DNA from: Diogma glabrata
Lineage: Eukaryota > Arthropoda > Insecta > Diptera > Cylindrotomidae
Direction: 5' to 3'
NCBI GenBank assembly: GCA_963693315.1
Contig: OY856186.1
Coordinates: 92,239,536 to 92,303,535 of the forward strand
Length of the DNA stretch: 64,000 bases
Shown here: one piece after another, positions 8,943 through 19,929 of the stretch
Layout: the number at the start of each line of letters is the position of its first letter
Position numbering within the stretch: the first letter of the stretch is position 1
Program-made: the position numbers and the translations under genes
The notes under the pieces: generated by a model
What the model was told of the DNA's origin: nothing
The model's database searches: none
What the model saw: only the letters and a program-made list of their open reading frames with translations

Positions 8943-11900
8943 ATTTTCTCCCATATTTGAAGTGCTACAATGAACGATTGGGCCGCGTTGTAACACTTTT
9001 AATCGATACTGGTGCCAATAAAAATATAATCAAACCAGGATTAATTCCTTATAGTTCATTAGAAAATTCAAAAACATCTTCAAGTAATATTATAATAAAG
9101 AATATTTTAGGTACACATAATTGCGATAAAAATTTTAAAATTAATCTCCTAGGTAATAATTTACCAGCACAAATTTATTTTGAACTTGAATTCCATAAAT
9201 TTTTTGATGGAATATTAGGCTCAGAAACAATGGCTAAAATGAATGCCAAAATTGATTATAAGACAAACTCAATTTTATTAAACAATTATAATTACAAATT
9301 TGATCGGTATTACCCTGAGGAAAATTTTTATAATCATATAATTACGATACAAACCACAAACAATGGCGACTGGTTTGTACCAGAATTTCAAAAATTAAAT
9401 AGCGATATAATAATCAAACCCGGTTTATACAAAGCGGAAAATTTTTATACAACAATGACGGTGTTGACAAATTGTCCAAACCCACCGGAAACATTACCAA
9501 AACTGAAATTAAATGTTAACAATTTCGAAACATTCGAACCAATTCCATGTAAAAATGAAATAATTGATAGAAACACTATCAAAAGCCTAATCCGAACAGA
9601 ACATTTAAGTAAAAATGAAAAAGACATTTTACTCGATACAATTTTTAAAAACCAAGCAGTACTGTTAAAACAGAACGAGAATTTGTCATCAACAACAATA
9701 ATTAAACATAAAATTATAACAAAAGACGACAATCCGGTTTATACGAAAACATATCGATACCCACATCATTTTAAACCTGATGTAGAGGAACAAATTCAGG
9801 AAATGCTAGACAGTGGCATTATCCGAAATTCTAAAAGTCCTTATTCGGCACCAATTTGGGTCGTTCAGAAAAAACAAGATGCTTCGGGCAAACGGAAAGT
9901 AAGAGTTGTCATCGACTACCGTAAACTAAATGAAAAGACAGTAGATGATAAATTTCCAATCCCACAAATAGAAGAAATTCTAGACAGTCTCGGAAAATCT
10001 GTATATTTTTCAACCTTAGATCTAAAATCAGGTTTTCATCAGATTCCTTTAGACCCAAAATCTCAAGAAAAAACAGCTTTTTCAACAGACAAGGGACATT
10101 TTGAGTTCAACAGAATGCCTTTTGGCTTAAAGAACGGTCCGGCAACTTTTCAGCGAGCGATGAATAATGTATTGCAAAACCTAATAGGAAATATATGCCA
10201 TGTATATCTTGATGATATTATTATTGTTGGATATAGCTTAGATAACCATATACAAAACCTTAACACTGTTCTCGAAAGATTATCGCATTTCAATCTTAAA
10301 ATTCAATTGGATAAGTGTGAATTCCTAAAGAGAGAAACAGAGTTTCTTGGTCATATAATCACACAAGATGGAGTTAAACCTAACACCGATAAAATTCAGA
10401 AAATTCTGGAATGGCCATTACCAAAAACTGCTAAACAAATTAAACAGTTTTTAGGACTTTCAGGTTATTACAGAAGATTCATAAAAGATTACTCAAAAAT
10501 TGCCAAACCCATGTCAAAGTTTTTAAAGAAAGATCAAGTTGTCAACACAAAAGACGTCGAATATATAAGAGCTTTCGAAAACTTAAAAAGAATTTTAGCT
10601 ACAGATCAAATTTTAGCATATCCCGATTTTACTAAAGAATTTATTCTAACCACGGATGCATCAGATTTTGCGCTAGGTGCAGTCCTCTCTCAAATCCAGA
10701 ACAATATAGAAAAACCTATTGCGTTCGCTTCAAGAACACTAAACGCTACAGAGATCAACTACGCAACCAACGAGAAAGAAGCTTTAGCTATAATATGGTC
10801 TGTCAAGAAATATCAACCATACCTGTACGGCAACAAATTTACGTTAGTAACAGACCATAAACCACTTACTTTCATTAAATCATCCGAAAAAAATTCAAAA
10901 ATCTTAAGATGGAGACTTGAATTGGAGAACTACGATTATAACGTCGTCTACAAAGAAGGCAGAGCAAATGTAGTAGCAGATGCGTTAAGCAGAATGCCTA
11001 CAGTAGATAACGAGGTGAATATAAATATAGGAACAGATAACACTCCACGTGAATCTGAAGCAGAAAATCTTCCCAATAGGGATAGTGACATAGACACTAT
11101 TCATTCTGCGGATACATCCGATGATTATTTCATCCACTTCGCAGGTCGTCCTATAAATTATTATAGGAACCAATTATTTTTCAAAATTTCAAATCTAGAC
11201 ACAGTAATTTTGGAAGACATATTTCCAAACTATAAACGAGTAATTATTTCGAAAAAATCATTTCAAAAAGAAGATATTACAAATTTCATAAAAGAGTTTC
11301 ATAACGGTAAACAAACAGCAATCCTGGCACCTGAACAATTGTACCAGACAATCCAGGAAGTATTTCGAGAAAATTTCTCACAAAACGGCCATTTTGTTTT
11401 CGCTACAGAAAAGGTCGAAGATGTTAAAAATGAAGAGCGTCAAAATGCAATCGTAGTTAAAGAGCACGAAAGAGCCCATCGAGGGGTGAATGAAGTAGTA
11501 AATCAGATCAAACGATCCTACTTTTTTCCTAAAATGAGTAGTGTGATCAAACGACATATCAATGCATGTAACATATGCAATGTTCATAAATACGACCGAA
11601 AACCGTATAATATAAAAATATCTCCGCGACCGAACACTAAAAAACCATTAGAACGAGTGCACATAGATATTTTTAATATCAACAAAACAAATTTTTTGTC
11701 CGTTGTTGACTCATTTTCTAAACATTTACAAATGATTCCAATCGAAACTAAAAATCTATTGGATACAACTACAGCTCTAACGAGGTATTTCACTCAATTC
11801 GGAATTCCTAACGTTATTTTCTCAGATCATGAGACAACTTTCCAGTCACTACAATTCAAAGAATACTTAAGCAATCTTAATATCCGATTGGAGTACGCAT

Positions 11901-12331
11901 CATCATCGGAATCAAATGGTCAAGTTGAGAAAACACATTCAACTATTATAGAAATTTTCAATACAAACCGTAATAAATCGCCAAACTCGAGTATTCAAAC
12001 AGCGATAGAGTTATCAGTAGCTTTGTATAATAACTCGGTACACTCGTCAACCGGTTTCACACCGAACGAGATCATTTTTAATCAAAATAACTTAATAAAC
12101 CCGGCAGAAATACAAGAACAAGCCAAACAAATTTTTAAAACGGTCAATACTAATTTAGAAAAAGTTATAAACAGAATAGAGAGACAAAATAACAATAAAG
12201 AAGATCCACCTAGATTACATGATGATCAATTGGTTTATCACCAAACATCAGAACAAAATCTCAGCCAAGAGGGCTGGAAACCAAAATTAAAAATGCAAAC
12301 TACAAAACTTTTAAAACAATCAGGAATATAA
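8909..12331 (+). CDS. pol: Errantivirus Pol (PR-RT-RNase H-IN)
   Basis: About 1140 codons, probably made only as a Gag-Pol fusion: the first in-frame codon listed is TTG and the frame opens at 8900. Domains in order: aspartic protease with DTGA at 33-36; reverse transcriptase with the VRVVIDYRKLN block and YLDD at 433-436; RNase H with TDASDFALGAVLS near 580; integrase zinc finger (H...H, then CNICN near 890); integrase core D920, D973 and E1007 (GQVEK). The last spacing is D-x33-E, slightly shorter than the usual 35. RT and RNase H resemble the 17.6/297/tom branch. All key residues checked are present and no stop interrupts the frame, so the polyprotein looks capable of function. It ends 412 bp before env. 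Confidence 0.93.
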   Translation: MRKREFRYGRLNFLPYLKCYNERLGRVVTLLIDTGANKNIIKPGLIPYSSLENSKTSSSNIIIKNILGTHNCDKNFKINLLGNNLPAQIYFELEFHKFFDGILGSETMAKMNAKIDYKTNSILLNNYNYKFDRYYPEENFYNHIITIQTTNNGDWFVPEFQKLNSDIIIKPGLYKAENFYTTMTVLTNCPNPPETLPKLKLNVNNFETFEPIPCKNEIIDRNTIKSLIRTEHLSKNEKDILLDTIFKNQAVLLKQNENLSSTTIIKHKIITKDDNPVYTKTYRYPHHFKPDVEEQIQEMLDSGIIRNSKSPYSAPIWVVQKKQDASGKRKVRVVIDYRKLNEKTVDDKFPIPQIEEILDSLGKSVYFSTLDLKSGFHQIPLDPKSQEKTAFSTDKGHFEFNRMPFGLKNGPATFQRAMNNVLQNLIGNICHVYLDDIIIVGYSLDNHIQNLNTVLERLSHFNLKIQLDKCEFLKRETEFLGHIITQDGVKPNTDKIQKILEWPLPKTAKQIKQFLGLSGYYRRFIKDYSKIAKPMSKFLKKDQVVNTKDVEYIRAFENLKRILATDQILAYPDFTKEFILTTDASDFALGAVLSQIQNNIEKPIAFASRTLNATEINYATNEKEALAIIWSVKKYQPYLYGNKFTLVTDHKPLTFIKSSEKNSKILRWRLELENYDYNVVYKEGRANVVADALSRMPTVDNEVNINIGTDNTPRESEAENLPNRDSDIDTIHSADTSDDYFIHFAGRPINYYRNQLFFKISNLDTVILEDIFPNYKRVIISKKSFQKEDITNFIKEFHNGKQTAILAPEQLYQTIQEVFRENFSQNGHFVFATEKVEDVKNEERQNAIVVKEHERAHRGVNEVVNQIKRSYFFPKMSSVIKRHINACNICNVHKYDRKPYNIKISPRPNTKKPLERVHIDIFNINKTNFLSVVDSFSKHLQMIPIETKNLLDTTTALTRYFTQFGIPNVIFSDHETTFQSLQFKEYLSNLNIRLEYASSSESNGQVEKTHSTIIEIFNTNRNKSPNSSIQTAIELSVALYNNSVHSSTGFTPNEIIFNQNNLINPAEIQEQAKQIFKTVNTNLEKVINRIERQNNNKEDPPRLHDDQLVYHQTSEQNLSQEGWKPKLKMQTTKLLKQSGI

Positions 12332-12743
12332 AAAGAAACAAAAATAAAATTAAAAGATTAAAGAAATACTAATTTTGATTTTTACTTTTCATTTCAGAAA
12401 TTTTTACTATGACAATATAATTTTTATTTGAATATCTTAATTAATTAATTATCCAAAACTGATTTTACAAATCTTACAAACCAATTTTACTATTCTTATC
12501 CATGTTAATAAAAACAAGAAAAATAAAAGCAAAATTCTAAATAAAAGAAATTCTCATTAGAAATTTTTATTGCATAAAAATTAATTAATATTAGAAATTT
12601 TAGAAAACAGTTTTATCAATCGATAATATTATCATCAATAATAAATAAAATTAAATCCAAAGTTAAAAAGAATATTGAATTGAAATATTGTATTGTAGTA
12701 TTGTAGTATTGTATACTGAAATTTTTACTTATTATTTTGAAAC
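12332..12743 (+). other. pol-env spacer with a possible splice acceptor
   Basis: AT-rich and non-coding. A pyrimidine-rich CTTTTCATTTCAG near 12387-12399 looks like a 3' splice site for a subgenomic env RNA, the usual way errantiviruses express env. The acceptor is inferred from the motif only. Confidence 0.45.
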
Positions 12744-14324
12744 ATGGTTACTTTTAAAAAGTTATTAATTTTGACTATATTTAATTGTATCAATACACAA
12801 AAATTGGAAATAAATTTGCATGAAGATCCAATTCTGTTAGAAAAAATAAACGAATGTAAAATTCAAACAGGGATCATAAGGGTCATACACCCAATTAATA
12901 TAACAAACCTAGAAACTAACATAGAATTAATGATGAAACATATAGTTAATAAGATAGATAAGAATGAACTTGATTTGTATACAATAGTTAAGGAAAAATG
13001 TAAAAGGTTACATAACAACTTACTACAAATAAAACCACCAAAACGTCTCCGACAACGAAGATGGGATGCATTGGGATCAGGATGGAAATGGTTAGCTGGA
13101 AGCCCAGATGCAGACGACTTAAGGTTAATCAACGCTACAATGAATGGTCTAATAAATGAAAACAACCAGCAATACCAAGTCAACGAGCAGATCAACAAAA
13201 GAATTCAGCTACTAACAAAAACAATAAATGCAGTCTTAACCAACACATCGATAACCAATAAAATAGTTTTGAGCGAGTTAGAAATTATGACAGCAATTAT
13301 GCAAATTGAAACCATCGATGCAATTATTGAGGACATCCAAGATGCAATAGTAAGAACCAAAATAGCACTTCCAAGCAACAAAGTTCTTTCGTTAAAAGAA
13401 ATCATTGTTCTAAAAAATCTTTTGACTGAACAAGGAGTAAATATAACAATTCCAGACGAAGCTTTAAAATTTGTAACACCCAAAATTGCTATATGTGAGG
13501 AAACACTATTATACATATTAGAGGTACCAAAATTGGAAAATTTTACATCAACAACAATAAGACTTACTCCACTAGTTGTAAATAACAGCATTATCGAAAG
13601 TTACCCACAATACCTCATCAAAAACAGACAGAAACTATACACCACCATCAACTACAACAATTTTGTCCAAAAACATACAGATCTAAAAGAATTTAAGGAT
13701 GAATGCATAAAACCACTAGTCTTTGGAAATCAAGGCAGCTGCAAAGTAACATGGGAGATCAACACAGCAATACAATGGATATCTGAGGGTAAAATACTAA
13801 TAAATAATGGAAAGAACGTCGAAATAGTTACTAATTGTGGACCAGATGACAGAAATTTAACAGGAAATTTTTTAATAACAATCAATAATTGTACAGCCAC
13901 GATAAACAACAAAGAATTTCAAGCTTATGAAATTCAAACCGAGAATGAGGAAATCCAGGGAGCACTTCACAGTATTCAAATAGTAAGGAAAATGAAAATT
14001 GTTCAGAACATAACAGCAATCGAACAGGATACCATTCAAAACAGGAAACTGCTACGACAAGTTTTTTTGAAGCAATATCATCACGAAAATTGGGAAAATT
14101 GGATATGGACACTTTCAGGAGGTTTATCATTATCATCCATATGTGTAATCGTTGTACTATCGTATATGTGCCTGTGTAAATGCTCGATAACAAAAACAGT
14201 GCAAAATCCAATTAACCTGGAAAATACCAAAGTAGCATACAATGACCTATTAAGGAAAGCCGGCATAGTAACAAAAGTCGAGGACGACTTTTCATCACCC
14301 CAGGGAGGAGTTATAATCCCATAG
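12744..14324 (+). CDS. env: Errantivirus envelope glycoprotein
   Basis: A 526-codon ORF with the features of insect-retrovirus Env, which is related to baculovirus F proteins. It has an N-terminal hydrophobic signal segment (residues 5-16), a furin-type site RLRQRR ending at R106 followed by a WDALGSGWKWLAG stretch that fits a fusion-peptide region, many N-glycosylation sequons, and a membrane anchor at about 459-481 followed by a Cys-containing cytoplasmic tail. The stop at 14322-14324 lies inside the 3' LTR, as is normal in this group. The protein would mediate membrane fusion and possibly transfer between cells; activity cannot be judged from sequence. The reading frame is intact. Confidence 0.9.
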   Translation: MVTFKKLLILTIFNCINTQKLEINLHEDPILLEKINECKIQTGIIRVIHPINITNLETNIELMMKHIVNKIDKNELDLYTIVKEKCKRLHNNLLQIKPPKRLRQRRWDALGSGWKWLAGSPDADDLRLINATMNGLINENNQQYQVNEQINKRIQLLTKTINAVLTNTSITNKIVLSELEIMTAIMQIETIDAIIEDIQDAIVRTKIALPSNKVLSLKEIIVLKNLLTEQGVNITIPDEALKFVTPKIAICEETLLYILEVPKLENFTSTTIRLTPLVVNNSIIESYPQYLIKNRQKLYTTINYNNFVQKHTDLKEFKDECIKPLVFGNQGSCKVTWEINTAIQWISEGKILINNGKNVEIVTNCGPDDRNLTGNFLITINNCTATINNKEFQAYEIQTENEEIQGALHSIQIVRKMKIVQNITAIEQDTIQNRKLLRQVFLKQYHHENWENWIWTLSGGLSLSSICVIVVLSYMCLCKCSITKTVQNPINLENTKVAYNDLLRKAGIVTKVEDDFSSPQGGVIIP

Positions 14325-14629
14325 TATCATCAAGTCATATAACAAAACTGCTTTCTCACGAAAAGTGCTATCAATGCAAAATAGCATAACTAGAAATATG
14401 ATGGAATGTTATCAACCAGACATAACATGTAACAACATGATAGAAGAATCAAATATCATAAAACATATTATAATAGAATATGCTGAGTGGTTGTTTTGTA
14501 CCTTTAGATTTATAAAATTTAGTTTTTATAGTTAGTCTAATTTTTAAACTCTGTAATGTAACATGTATTAAATAAATTGTATTAAATAAATCATTTTTTT
14601 TAGAATTTATTTATTCATGAAACATAACT
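14309..14629 (+). repeat. Errantivirus 3' LTR
   Basis: A 321-bp segment bounded by AGTTAT and ATAACT, directly behind the purine tract CAGGGAGG. It holds a TATA-like TTTATAAAATTTAG near 14510 and AATAAA signals near 14570-14590. The end abuts ATAT of the (TA)n tract, so ATAT is the probable target duplication; the other side is lost in the gap. Confidence 0.8.
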
Positions 14630-15259
<630 letters not shown>

Positions 15260-15480
15260 TTAGTTATTTAAATCGAGTGAGTTTATCCATGCTACTACAT
15301 TGGGAGTTGCCAATTGGATGTCTGAGATGTCGCCATTGTATCGTCGAAGTGGGCACACTGTTGCAATGTGTTTTATGGTTTGTTGTCACATTGAGGGGAC
15401 TCTGAGATTCCCCACTTGTAGAACGAATCAGCACAACGTCCATGATTCGTTCTTATTCGGTTTAGTGTGGTCCAGGTATG
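15260..15480 (-). pseudogene. C-terminal tail of a decayed non-LTR retrotransposon polyprotein
   Basis: On the minus strand the reading ends QTIKHIATVCPLRRYNGD, then ISDIQLATPNVVAWINSLDL and a stop at 15260-15262. This is the pattern of the zinc-binding tail downstream of reverse transcriptase in jockey/RTE-like LINEs (QTI.HI...CP.RR). Upstream in the same frame, KPNKNESWTLC and VGNLRVPSM are readable but separated by stops, one of them where a Cys codon is expected. Only the tail is present. The clade is uncertain and differs from the LINE at 51-54 kb. Confidence 0.6.
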
Positions 15481-16194
15481 ACGTGGCAGATTTAACTGAA
15501 CTTTAACTTATTACATACATTAACACAGGTTGTGTTGAGTTTAAGTCCTTAGTATTGTAAAGTAGAGCATGGCCATGACTTGCTTGTGGTACTAACGTCG
15601 ACCACAACTATCCCCTTCAAAAACCATTACATATTATAATTTTAAATTATACAAGATTATAAATCAGAACATCTAGCTCGAACAAAAATTAAAATAAAAG
15701 CTGCAAATTTTGTTTATTATTTTTGCAATGTTAAATATCATGCCAATGTAAAAGTAGTTAAAATTAAAAAATTTATTTGAAGATTTACTTACAAGACAAC
15801 TGAGTTAAAGAATTTGATACTCAAATTACTAGCACTGTACACAATTTATCCGAAACAAATAAAAATTTGAAATTATAACGGCCATCAATCTTCTATAAAC
15901 AAAATTAATGGACGATAGTATTCTTCATACCCAAAAATTATGGTTAAATTATGAAACAATTACTCATTTGTATTGTTCAATGTCAATAACCCTAATTTAC
16001 TTTTATCAACTTTATTCAAACGAATTAAAATTAATTAAAAAATTTGGAAGTATGATGAAAAAAATTTGTAGCACAACTGATTTGATGAAATTTTTATGTA
16101 ACACATAGGAAAGGACCTCTGTAGACTGAAATTTCATGTAATTTTATTAACTTTCAGCAAATTTTTGTCAAATTTTAGAACTGGATCTTCTAAT
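15481..16194. other. Non-coding AT-rich stretch
   Basis: No gene or repeat family recognised. The 66-codon ORF at 15908-16108 has no familiar motif and AT-rich codons, so it is not called. Confidence 0.4.
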
Positions 16195-16806
16195 GGGTCA
16201 TTCCATGGAAACATAAACCTCAATAGTTACAATGAAGGTTATGTTGTGTGGAAAAATTAATCTAATTGGAAGCTTGCCCGTCATTATTGATGCCAAAGAT
16301 AGAAAGTAAACAAATAATTTGTTTAAAAGATGGAAAAAAATAAATAAGTAATAAAATTGTTGTTAGAAATGCAATATTTTCTTATGTGTTTTTTTCTGTT
16401 ACGTTGGTCACGTTACGTTGGTCACACAATTTTTTTAAAGGGAACCTCTTACTGTATTTAGCATTTTTGAAAAACATATTCATATTTAAAAACAGATAAC
16501 TTGTGCTTTATAAAAACCTAAATTTGAGCTTATTGAAGACATACTTTCAGAGAAATTGCTTTGACAGTGTGAGTAAGTTTTACTGTGGTATTTTTTTTGT
16601 TACGTTGGTCACAGCACTGAATTTTGTTATTATTACTTAAAATATATTTAATTTACTGCTTTTTTTCATTGATAGTGTGTTTCTTACCTGCATAATAGCA
16701 TAAAATAACATAAATTTCATAAAATAACAATGTTTTTTATGAATAATAGGCAAAAGTATGAGTTGAAAAGGGTAAAAATGTTACGTATGTCACAATGGAA
16801 TGATCC
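16195..16806. mobile_element. Short 4-bp-TSD DNA transposon (element B)
   Basis: 612 bp with inverted ends GGGTCATTCCATGG (left) and CAATGGAATGATCC (right), flanked by the 4-bp direct repeat TAAT (16191-16194 and 16807-16810). It contains GTTACGTTGGTCAC three times (16398, 16412, 16599) and GTTACGTATGTCAC at 16780. Ends, 4-bp duplication and motif type match the longer element at 28639-32271. No transposase reading, so it is non-autonomous. Confidence 0.72.
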
Positions 16807-18121
16807 TAATCTGTTTCTATTTTTTATTTTTATTGTCATTTTGGAATATCAAAACACATATCGTCGCTTTAATAATGAAACAACGTATTCGCAAAAGTGT
16901 AGTTTCGAGATAATTGGGTTTAAAGATTTTTCGATTTTCTGATTTTCGTAAACTCGGCAGCACAATTGAATGAATAAAGATTTTGGAAAAAAAATTTCTA
17001 CTAATTAATCTTGACTAATTTCCCCACAGCATATTAAAATTTCACATTAGTACCTGCTGGCTTTTCTACCTAAAAAGAGGTGAAAAATCAATCAGCTACC
17101 TTATACGTTATTTCATATTTCATTTACGTTATTTCATTTTGCATGGAAGGACGATTAAGCCTAAAACTAATTATTATTGAAATAACACATAATATTCTTA
17201 CAATTTTTTATTTATTTGAACCGGCATATCATGTAGTAATGAATGATACTTATACAATATTTTAGATTTACCATTTCGTGTGGCGATCGTAATGTATGTA
17301 AAGTATACGACACTGATTTTACCCAAGTTATTATTCTGTAGGAATTGAAATATCGTACATGCATTTACGCTGTTTCAATATTTAACCAAATTCAAATTTG
17401 CATGTACGTTAATTAACAATATATTAATTTTCACCCCCAGTTATAAAAAAATTGGAAAATGTTAAAATGCCACTTTATAGACATCCTTATGGGGAATGCA
17501 GCGCACCCATTATATAAAAACAACGTATATATGGCATACGTTATTTCATTATTAAAGCGACGATATATTCACTTTAACGTTTTGAGTATTTTAATATTGT
17601 CAAATACCGTAAAACAACCACAAAATCTACCGGATATATTTACTCGTACAATAGAACAAATTCGTGCACACTTTTATTTTTATTTTCTTGTAATTTATTT
17701 TTTATTTGTATATTCATTCCAATATTATTTCTTTACAGTTGCACGTACATAATTCAACAGACAAAATTAACCATTGTCGCTGGGGAAAGCTCTTTTATCC
17801 TATTCATGAGTAAATGGCTCAATAAAAGCGCTTATTCTTTGGCACTGTCTTTGACCTTTAGCTGCTGTTTGAGTTTAAATTCTAGTCAGTTTCTGGAGAT
17901 TTAAACACGTTTTAAGTGCTCGCAGCAGATGTTTATATCTGGAAAAGAAGTAATGTAACGCATTACCTCGACATCGCTATTTAAAACAGATACTAAAGTT
18001 ATTTGAAAATCTCAGTTTAGATTTTTATTCAAAAAAAACATTAGTTTACCTCAAGAACATGGTTTCTGCGCCTGTCGATCAACAACGACCAATTTAATAG
18101 TATTTATGCTTTATTTAAACA
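16807..18121. other. Non-coding AT-rich stretch
   Basis: No supported gene. Small ORFs at 17080-17265 and 17459-17752 are AT-rich and show no known motif. From about 17770 to 17990 the base composition is more even, but no homology was recognised. Confidence 0.4.
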
Positions 18122-19038
18122 CTAACAGGACCCGGCGTGCTTTGCTACGCTCATTAATAAAGTTTTTGCGCAGACATTTTGTTGACGTAATGAGAAATGA
18201 TAACATAATTTTTAATTTTTCTTTTTAAAAATATGAATGAAAAATAATCAGCACTCTAGCTGATCAGTTCAGATATATGAAAAATTGACGATCTAATAAG
18301 TTTTCAAGTAAGCAATAAAAAAATTTAAATGACTTGTTGAATTAGTAGAGGTGTGTCATCTCTATGTAGAACATTATACAGAACAAAAATAAAATCACAA
18401 ATGTTCACAGTGCTCATGCATTGCATTTTTTCCCGACACGAAACACACAAACATCTCTCAAATCACTCACAAAATCTTTCAAAATTTTATTTTTTACACC
18501 AAATAGTGTAAAAGTTTTGTTTATTTAACATTAGGTCCGTCGCATATTGCCACTATGTCATATGAAAGAAAATTCGAGAAAACTCGTTATGATAACATTC
18601 AATTTACATTGTGTCATTTTTATTGCAGCTTGTTTATTTTAATATGGAAAGAATTTCAAAATGTCGTTTTAATTCTATTTATTTATTCGAGTACTTGTGG
18701 GTACACTCTATTTTTTGTTTTTCCGTTTAACGGAATGGTTTTCCTAACGCGTCAGCCACATACAGATGTCCATGTGAGAAGAACGGATTCTCCAAATCTA
18801 GTCCACATACCTGCTGTAACTGTCCATGTGATGGTCATTGCAAAAGTGAATTGCACTGGAAACTAAACATTTGAATTCAAATGCCATATCTGTTGGAATC
18901 ATTGGAATACGTGTCAACACTACATCTTCCGGTTCGAATTTTCCATTTAAAATTGTGGCTTTAATGACATTGTTCATCATTTTTTTCACCGAAAATTTAA
19001 AAACAATTTGTGCAATTTCAATGTATTTGACATATTTA
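18122..19038 (-). mobile_element. 3' part of an autonomous-type Helitron
   Basis: Read on the minus strand, it runs from a degenerate helicase end (stop at 18683-18685) to a Helitron 3' terminus: the stem-loop GCGTAGCAAAGCACGC, then CGGGTCCTGTTAG, followed by host T. The last four bases, TTAG, differ by one from the usual CTAG. The 5' portion is missing and family M element M2 abuts at 19039. Confidence 0.75.
18683..19034 (-). pseudogene. Helitron Rep/helicase C-terminal remnant
   Basis: The minus-strand reading gives VKKMMNNVIKATILNGKF, then a RIPMIPTDMAFEFK block, then in a shifted frame FPVQFTFAMTI, and finally LDLENPFFSHGHLYV and a degenerate KTKNRVYPQVLE ending in a stop. These are the last conserved blocks of Helitron PIF1-type helicases, including the motif V/VI area. 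At least one frameshift (near 18895) and loss of the INKSQGQ block make it non-functional. It would have been the DNA-unwinding half of a RepHel protein. Its start is replaced by element M2. Confidence 0.8.
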
Positions 19039-19504
19039 GAATTACAATATGTGTCACAACAACACATAAAAACCTTTTAAGACCTAGGTTCCACACCATC
19101 ATGTTTTTTAAGACGTTGATGGACGGAAATTTCTTTTTTTTTGGTATTTTATGTTCTTTTTAAAGAATGGAAAACTAAATAATAAATTATTTCACATAAT
19201 AATGTACGACATAGGGCAATATTTCATAATAGGATGGAGGAAATACAAATAAAATACATTTTTTGTTTTTTAAAATTTGCAGGAACAAAGCTAAAATTGG
19301 GTTAGTAATTATCCTAGTGCTAGAAGCATATACCAAGATCATGTAACGCATTGTTTTCCTCAATCCAGAAAAAAGTTCATTCTTTAAACAAAATATAAAA
19401 AAATTGCGTCCATAAACACCTTAGAAGCATGTTGTTGTGGGACCTTGTTCTTAAAAGGTTCTTATGTGTTGTTGTGACACATATTGTAATTCCTACTACC
19501 CAAC
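19039..19504 (-). mobile_element. Family M TIR element, copy M2 (complete)
   Basis: About 466 bp with inverted arms near 100 bp. Its right tip has the full TAATTCCTACTACCCAAC end; its left tip joins Helitron sequence at the same base where M1 does. The interior contains AATGTACGACATAGGGCAAT, shared with the other copies. Non-coding. Confidence 0.8.
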
Positions 19505-19929
19505 ATATTTTATTTAAAAAAAAGTCCAAGCGGCACGTATATCCGCTAGAAATAGGTAGATTTCGAGATCAGACAGTTTTGTGTGCCAGTAGAATCTGAT
19601 GTATCAGATTAGTTTAAACAAAACAAACTAATTTCAAACAGATATCCAACAAATTTTAAAAAGAAAATTAGCTACCTACAAGCAAAATTATATCTATCCA
19701 ATTTTGCAACAAACAAATATCAAATCTACCACAGAACATGTGTGTGATAATTTATGACACAAACCTACTCTATATCATATGTCGTGCAATTACTGCAAAA
19801 TATCAAAATAGTTTATTTCTAAGAAAAAAAAAATTAATTTCTTCTATGCAAATCTTTTATTTTTTGACTGTTATAAGGTTGACATTGACTGTTATAAGGT
19901 TTTTGAAAATTGTAGTTGGGGATTGTTGC
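19505..19929. other. Non-coding stretch before the satellite
   Basis: No gene seen. A TAGGTAGATTT word near 19555 resembles the flank of the palindrome at 21157-21183. Confidence 0.35.

Larger units (their letters stand above)
7382..14629 (+). mobile_element. Errantivirus (gypsy/17.6-297 type), 5' end in the gap
   Basis: Endogenous retrovirus of the insect errantivirus group with three uninterrupted ORFs in the order gag, pol, env. The 3' LTR starts AGTTAT and ends ATAACT, and is followed at once by ATATAT of a long (TA)n tract, in line with the TATATA target preference known for several errantiviruses. The 5' LTR is not in the assembled sequence. No inactivating change was seen in gag, pol or env, which suggests a young insertion. 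Confidence 0.88.

Noticed and set aside
14309..14324. env truncated by the LTR
   Set aside because: Overlap of the env end with the 3' LTR is normal in errantiviruses.
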